From Cyclina sinensis (Eukaryota > Mollusca > Bivalvia > Venerida > Veneridae), in contig JAAONU010000018.1 of assembly GCA_012932295.1 (NCBI GenBank), positions 6,876,206 through 6,940,205 of the forward strand: DNA of 64,000 nucleotides, written 5' to 3'. Made by a program: the position numbers and the translations under genes. The notes beneath the pieces were generated by a model. That model was not told the origin of the DNA. It searched no databases and was given only the letters and a program-made list of their open reading frames with translations. Positions 58,710 to 64,000 of the stretch are shown here, one piece after another (position 1 is the stretch's first letter; every line of letters starts with the position of its first letter).

Positions 58710-60995
58710 TACGCCCCAGGAGTCACTTGATTTACACAGACTTGTATAGGAAAAACTTGAAAAATCTTCTTCTCTTTAACCAGAATGCCTAGACTTTAGA
58801 TAGTTAGTGTGTAGTATTGTGTAGATGACCTTTACAAAGATTGTTCAAATGTTGGCCCTGGGGTCAAAATTGGCCCCGCCCAATGGGTGCTATATGTGTA
58901 AAATATGAAATCTTTGAAAATCTTCTTGCCTGAAACGACAAGGCCCTGAGCCTTAAGATTTGGTATGTAGCATTGTCTAGTGGACCTCTACCAAGTTTGT
59001 TCAAATTATGCCCCTGGGGTCATATTTGGCCCTGCCTCGGGGGTCAATTGATTTTACATAGGCTTACATACAGAAAACTTTGAAAATCTTCTTGTAGAAG
59101 AAGAGGTAACAATTTCAGTCCAAATAATCTGGAAATTCGTAAGAAAGGTTGCTTTGATGATTTCTAGCTAAAGTTCGAATATGGGTCACCTTGGTTTAAA
59201 AACTAGGTCACAGAGCCCTAAAATAGAAAAACATTGTTAACACTCTAGAGGTTATATTTTCAGTTCAAATATCCTAGAAATTTGTCAGAAAGGTTGCTTT
59301 GATGATTTCTAGCTAAAGTTCGAATATGGGTCATTTGAGGTCAAAAACTAGGTCACAGAGCCAAAATATGGAAAACCTTGTGAACACTCTAGAGGTTACA
59401 TTTTCAGTCCAAATATCCTTGAAATTTGTCAGAAAGGTTGTTTCGATGACTTTTAGCTAAATTCTGGATAGGGGTTGTCTGGGATCAAAAACAAGGTCAC
59501 AGAGCCCAAATATGTAGAAACCTTTTTAACACTCAAGAGGTTACATTTTCAGTCCAAATATCCTGGAAATTTGTCAGACAGGTTGTTTTGACAATTTCTA
59601 GCTCAGTTTAGAGTATGGGTTATCTAAGGTCAAATCTAGGTCACAGAGCCCAAATATAGAAAAACCTGTTAGCACATTAGAGTTAAGATTTTCAGTCCAA
59701 ATAACCTGGAAGTTTGTCAGAAATCTTGCTTTTATGATTTCTAGCAGAAATTATAATATGGTTCTTCTGGGGTCAAAAACTAGGTCACAGAGCCCAAATA
59801 TGGAAAAACTTTGTAAACATTCTAGAGGCTACATTTTCAGTCCAATAAACCTAGAAATTTGTCAGACAGGTTGTTTTGAGAATTTGTAAGTATGTTTTGA
59901 ATATGGGTCATCTTTGGTAAAAAACTAGGCCACAGAGCCCAAATATGGAAAAACCTTGTTAAGACTCTAGAGGTAACATTTTCAGTATCTTGAAATTTGT
60001 CTGAAAGATTTTTTCAATGATTTCTATCTCAATTTTTAATATGGGTTATCTGGGGTCAAAAACTAGGTCACAAGGCTAAAAAGTAGAAAAAAAACCTTGT
60101 TAACACTCTAGAGGTTACATTTTCAGTCCAAATAACCTGGAGATTTGCTAGAAATGTGTATTCAATGATTTCTAAGTTATATTTGGATATGGGTCATCTA
60201 GGATCAAAAACTAGGTCACAGACCCCAAATATTTAAAAAAACTCTTAACACTCCAGAGGTTACATTTTCAGTCCAAATATCCTGAAAATTTGTCAGACAG
60301 GTTGTTTTGACGTTTTCTACCTCAAGTTTGAATATGGGTCATCTGGGGTCAAAAACTAGGTCACAGAGCACAAATATGGAAAAACCTTGTTAACACTTTA
60401 GAGGTAAGATTTTAATTCCAGATAACCTGGAAATTTGTCAGAAAGGTTGCTTCAGTGATTTTTAGCTCAAGTTCGAATATTGGTCATCTGGGGTCAAAAA
60501 CTAGGTCACAGAGCACAAATATGGAAAAACCTTGTTAACACTTTAGAGGTAAGATTTTAATTCAAGATAACCTGGAAATTTGTCAGAAAGGTTGCTTCAA
60601 TGAGTTTTAGCTCAAGTTCGAATATTGGTCATCTGGGTTCAAAAACTTGGTCACAGAGCCCAAATATTAAAAAACTTTGTAAACACTCTAGAGGCTACAT
60701 TTTCAGTCCAAATTTTCTGGAAATTTGTCAGAAAAGTTGTTTTAATGGTTTGTAGCCCAGGTTTGGATATCGGTCAGCAGGGGTCAAAAACTAGGTCACA
60801 GAGCCCAAATATCTAAAAACATTGTTAACACTCTAGAGGCCGATTAACCTGGAAATTTGTCAGAAAGATTGTTTCAATAATTTCTAGGTCAAGTTGGAAT
60901 ATGGGTCATCTGGGGTCAATTAACCAGGTCCATATCAGCTTTGTTTAAAGCAGTCATACTCAGGTGAGCGATACAGGGCCATGATGGCCCTCTTG
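58710..60995 (-). mobile_element. Large array element, minus orientation, 5' end 'aacaagagggccatcatggc'
   Basis: Minus-strand start near 60995 with the palindrome GGGCCATCATGGCCC and CGCTCACCTGAGTA. About twelve monomers of about 145 bp follow (60950 down to 59100), with 'gtcaaaaactaggtcacaga' and 'tggaaatttgtcagaaaggt' on the plus strand. It then changes to the 10-kb-type monomers (59095-58710; 'aaggccctgagccttaagat'). No terminal GGAC tract was seen. Confidence 0.8.
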
Positions 60996-61064
60996 TTTAA
61001 TAAAGATAACATCTTTGGACTAAAGCAAATTTTCGGACATCTAAACAAGTCATTTCGCTAAATT

Positions 61065-62052
61065 TTACACACACGTTAAAGTTTCGTGATATCATTTTAT
61101 GGAATAAATAGTTCGAAAAACATTGATATTTTGCTTGTAAAATTTCTTGGTAAATCAAAAATCAAATCAGCAGTTTAGATAATTATTATTTCCACGATTA
61201 CACGACGATTAATTGAAAACGATATTGATTTTTTTTGGCGCCTGCTACAAAGTAGCGCGACGTATAGGGATCACTTTTCCGTCGTCTGTCCCTCCATCTG
61301 TCCGTCCGTCACAAAACTTGTCCGGTCTACTTTTCAGAAACTACTGGTGCGATTTCATCCAAACTTTACGGGAATGATCAGTACGAAGTCTTGTTGTGCA
61401 TATTATCGGCATGTTCCTGTTCAATAATTTTTGTCAGAGTTATGGCCCTTAAATGATTTTTATTTTTAAAGTTTGTTCGGACTACTTCTCTCTACTAATG
61501 CAATTTAAATCACTGATCGCCCTTGTAATTGACTTTATTGAATATACCCTGTAATCTTTAATATTTTATAACTAATAAAATCACTTTACCGTGGCACTTC
61601 GCTAAGTAGAGGTCATTATTTATAGTTGCATTATTTTGAAAATCATTTACTCATTACAACAAAATTGTCAAGGGGTATATAGATATTATTACTCTTCTTT
61701 AAAGTAAGGTCTTTAATCTAATGAAATGATCACCTCTACAATTATATCGATTCGAGAAGTTGCCTATACTTGATTTTTTTGATATTTTCTCACAAACGAA
61801 ATGTTTCCCCGTGGGATCAGAGGTGGAGGACGGACAGATAGATAAACATTTCTTCTAATGAGTTAATGAAAACAAGATGGTCGCCAACTGAAAAATTTCT
61901 CATCATATCTTCGAAAACCATGAATCGCTTATATGCAAATGAGTTAGTATAAATAATAACAACGATGGCCGTCAAACCCTTAAAATAGAAACTAGGACAA
62001 CGATTACATCATCTTTATTTGGGGCTAAACCGGCGCTTATACTACTAAGATG
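61065..62052 (-). repeat. Inverted repeat 2, right arm
   Basis: Reverse complement of 55405-56075 with one insertion (61235-61526). The outer edge (GTATAAGCGCCGG on the minus strand) is at about 62052, immediately before Tc1 debris. Confidence 0.88.
61235..61526 (-). mobile_element. About 290-bp HINE-like insertion in the right arm only
   Basis: The left arm reads directly from AATAAAGTCAA to TCAATATCGTTTTCAAT; here about 290 bp intervene. On the minus strand it begins ACAAGGGCGATCAGTG and has a GACGGACAGATGGAGGGAC tract. It ends with hairpin GCGCTACTTTGTAGCAGGCG before CCAAAAAAAA. Confidence 0.72.
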
Positions 62053-62109
62053 AGATGAACAGGGGCATGTCCTTGGGGAATCCCAAAGCATAGTCTCTCG
62101 GGGTTGTGG

Positions 62110-62900
62110 AATCGATTCCAAATACTGGACATGTTCTGCATCTGCACGCCGGAAGTAAAGAGCGTTTAATGACTCAAACCAATGATCAATTTTTTCGTCC
62201 TTCAAGCCTTTCGAAACGCAGCAACGTTATGGAACGACTTCCAGAATGCAATAGGTGTGCGTGTACGTACGCAAACCGTTTGAAACCGGTTGCATGATGT
62301 TGGATTGAGGTCACAGTGGCCTGCCATACACACCCCATTAACACAAAAGCATATTCAAGAGCGTTTGCTTTAGGCGGAAGCTCATGTTATATGGACAATT
62401 AATGAATGGACCCCAGTTCTCTGTGGACTTCACAGACAGGCGGGCTAGGGTTTGCTGCGGTATGCTTTTCAGAGCATGACTGTTTAGGCGGAGGTTCAGT
62501 CATGGTGTGGGCGGGAATAAGCGCTCAGGGGAAAACGGACCTAATGGTCACTGAAAATGGCACACTAACGGCAAAAAGATACGCAAATGAAATCTTAGAC
62601 GTACATGTACGCCTGACGCTGGTGCTGTACGTCCTGATTTCATTCTGAAGGATGATAATGCTCGGGTGCACAGAGCCCGCATCAGCAACCAGCATCTTGA
62701 GCAAGCATTTATTGAACGAATGGATTGGTCTTCGAGGTATCCAGATTTAAATCCTATTGAGCACCCGTGGGATATATTGCAGAAAGCCATTTCTGTATTC
62801 CAAGTACAACCAGCAACTGTTCAAAAGCTCAGACAAGCGCTCATTAAGGACTGGACTCAAGTTTGCTCACCATAAGATTCTTAGCCTAAAAAGCAGCATG
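62110..62900 (+). pseudogene. Decayed Tc1/mariner-family transposase (DD34E type)
   Basis: Blocks of a Tc1-like transposase run in order in three frames. Around 62185-62390: helix-turn-helix region with FRNAT, TQTV, an in-frame stop, RLHDVGL, then a further stop after HIQERLL. Around 62420-62455: SVDFTDRRARV, with the first catalytic Asp. Then GGGSVMVWAGIS in another frame (about 62482-62520), and NGTLTAKRYANEIL. After a second frame change near 62605: DFILKDDNARVHRAR (second catalytic Asp) and YPDLNPIEHPWDIL. Exactly 34 residues separate the Asp of DDNA from the Glu of NPIE, the DD34E spacing of Tc1 elements. At least two stops and two frame changes make it inactive. I found no matching terminal inverted repeats, so only the internal part may survive. 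It abuts the outer end of the inverted-repeat arm at about 62052. Confidence 0.9.
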
Positions 62901-63334
62901 CGGCGTCAAACCATAATTAATACTCGCGGACAGCATACAGCTTACACTAACCAAATCCTGACTTCCAGATTTGTTTTATTTCTAGATGTCAGCCCTAGAA
63001 CGTTGATTTTCGACAGTTACATTCTATCGGCCATATGCACGCTTCAATAGACACTTCCATGACCATTATTTCATAAAAATGAATTATTAACCAAATGCCG
63101 TTTAAAAAATCTATGAATATCTCATTCGTCATAACTAAACAAAAGTAACACCCGCTATAAAATTATTCCGTAGAAAATATTGAATAGTACTTTACCATGT
63201 CATCTGTAAATAGTGTAAATCGTTAGAGACAACTATATACATTTATAGAGTTATGCTGCTCAAACTGAATAGGCTCTCCTTCGTAAAGAGGGGATTTGTC
63301 GCTCACCGCTTCTTTTCCAAACAAACATTTGAGA
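62901..63334. other. Unique stretch after the transposase remnant
   Basis: No inverted terminus for the Tc1 remnant found; no exon. Confidence 0.45.
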
Positions 63335-63475
63335 ACGAATAGCTGTAAAGACTTGAGATTTTTTGTAGATAGATTGGGAATAATGTGTAAATGAAACCTA
63401 TTGCCTTTGGGCCTACCGGGTCAAAGGTCAAGCTTACAGGGGTCCGACTGCTAAGTTATTTTAAACATGTGTCCA
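63335..63475 (+). repeat. Single monomer of the 48691-49110 array family
   Basis: 'gacttgagattttttgtaga', 'gtgtaaatgaaacctattgc', 'tcaaaggtcaagcttacagg' match that array in order. Confidence 0.6.
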
Positions 63476-63477
63476 TT

Positions 63478-63903
63478 AAAGGGACTGACTCACAGATGGG
63501 CCGACGATGAAAAAAAGAAAATGTTTATACATCTTGAAATTCTTTCTGTAATTGTGAAGAACGTATCTAAACTAAGTTACTGACTCATTTTTTGTTACAG
63601 AAACAGATCAAAATATAAAGTTTTACACACTTTATTCGGTAGAAAATTAGTCACGGGGTGGATACTTAAGTTATAACTTTAATTTTGACGAAACTTGATA
63701 ACTAGTCTCTGTGTCTCAGTGGTGTAAATCGTCGTTCTATATTTTACCGACCGAAAGGTGATGGGTTCCAATCCTGGTTGGGTCAAAACTTTTTTTCAGT
63801 TTTCATGGTGTATAGAAGCATAATACTATGTTGTTCCATAATATATCAACCACTCTTATATTTTAAAGAAAACAATCGGCTAATTCTGTGAGTCAGTCGC
63901 TTT
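63478..63903 (+). mobile_element. About 426-bp MITE with a tRNA-like core
   Basis: Inverted termini AAAGGGACTGACTCACAGA and (reverse strand) AAAGCGACTGACTCACAGA, one mismatch. Inside, CTCAGTGGTGTAA (A-box-like, 63715-63727) and GGGTTCCAATCC (B-box-like, 63762-63773) have tRNA spacing. The sequence cannot form a normal acceptor stem. Partial copy at 45050-45290; single terminus at 35658. Confidence 0.72.
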
Positions 63904-64000
63904 GAAGGTCAGTTTTTACATAACCTATGATTCTTCTTCCCAGGCATTATATATATATATTATTCCACATCTCAAGAGAATATTCTTATAAGAATAAATA

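Noticed and set aside
63710..63790. Possible functional tRNA gene
   Set aside because: Boxes are spaced as in a tRNA, but no acceptor stem forms and it sits within MITE termini, with a second partial copy.

Overview
The window looks like non-coding-rich nuclear DNA from a metazoan, most probably a bivalve mollusc. It is AT-rich. Genes are split into short exons by multi-kilobase introns. Most of the length is degenerate tandem arrays with monomers of roughly 80 to 165 bp, carrying words such as 'caaagggcaataac', 'tgaccttgacctttgacc' and 'aacaagagggccat' that I associate with bivalve genomes. The bivalve call is from pattern memory; no database was searched. I see no rRNA, genuine tRNA, CRISPR array, bacterial operon or viral gene.

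Two host genes are supported. Gene A lies on the minus strand. A start-codon exon at 22069-22121, a 421-nt exon at 14186-14606 and a 64-nt exon at 8794-8857 all have consensus splice sites, and their codon phases match across both introns. They give a protein of at least 172 residues that I do not recognise. Gene B lies on the plus strand. Its first coding exon (53843-54295) encodes a von Willebrand factor A (vWA) domain with MIDAS-type metal-binding residues. No convincing later exon is visible. Broken transposase sequence of Tc1/mariner type is at 62110-62900.

Layout: 1-8700, tandem arrays downstream of gene A; 8.8-22.1 kb, gene A exons separated by introns built mostly of arrays; 22.2-33.9 kb, a very large inverted repeat (arms 3.8 and 2.8 kb, spacer about 5.2 kb) just upstream of gene A exon 1; 34-52 kb, nested repeat elements, including a three-level nest at 37.6-43.6 kb; 52.7-54.3 kb, the gene B start region; 55.4-62.05 kb, a second large inverted repeat with a spacer of about 5 kb full of arrays; 62.1-64 kb, Tc1 debris and a MITE with a tRNA-like core.

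Most arrays share one plan: an 'AACAAG' or 'AACTAG' start, a short 5' block, tandem core monomers, a GGAC-rich microsatellite, then a terminal hairpin ending in CATAAAA or a close variant. One arm of that hairpin is the reverse complement of the 5' block. This resembles the described layout of Helentron-associated non-autonomous (HINE) rolling-circle elements. Several insertions can be checked inside the window because the interrupted repeat resumes in register. In the entries below, 'HINE-like' describes this layout only; no sequence search supports the classification.
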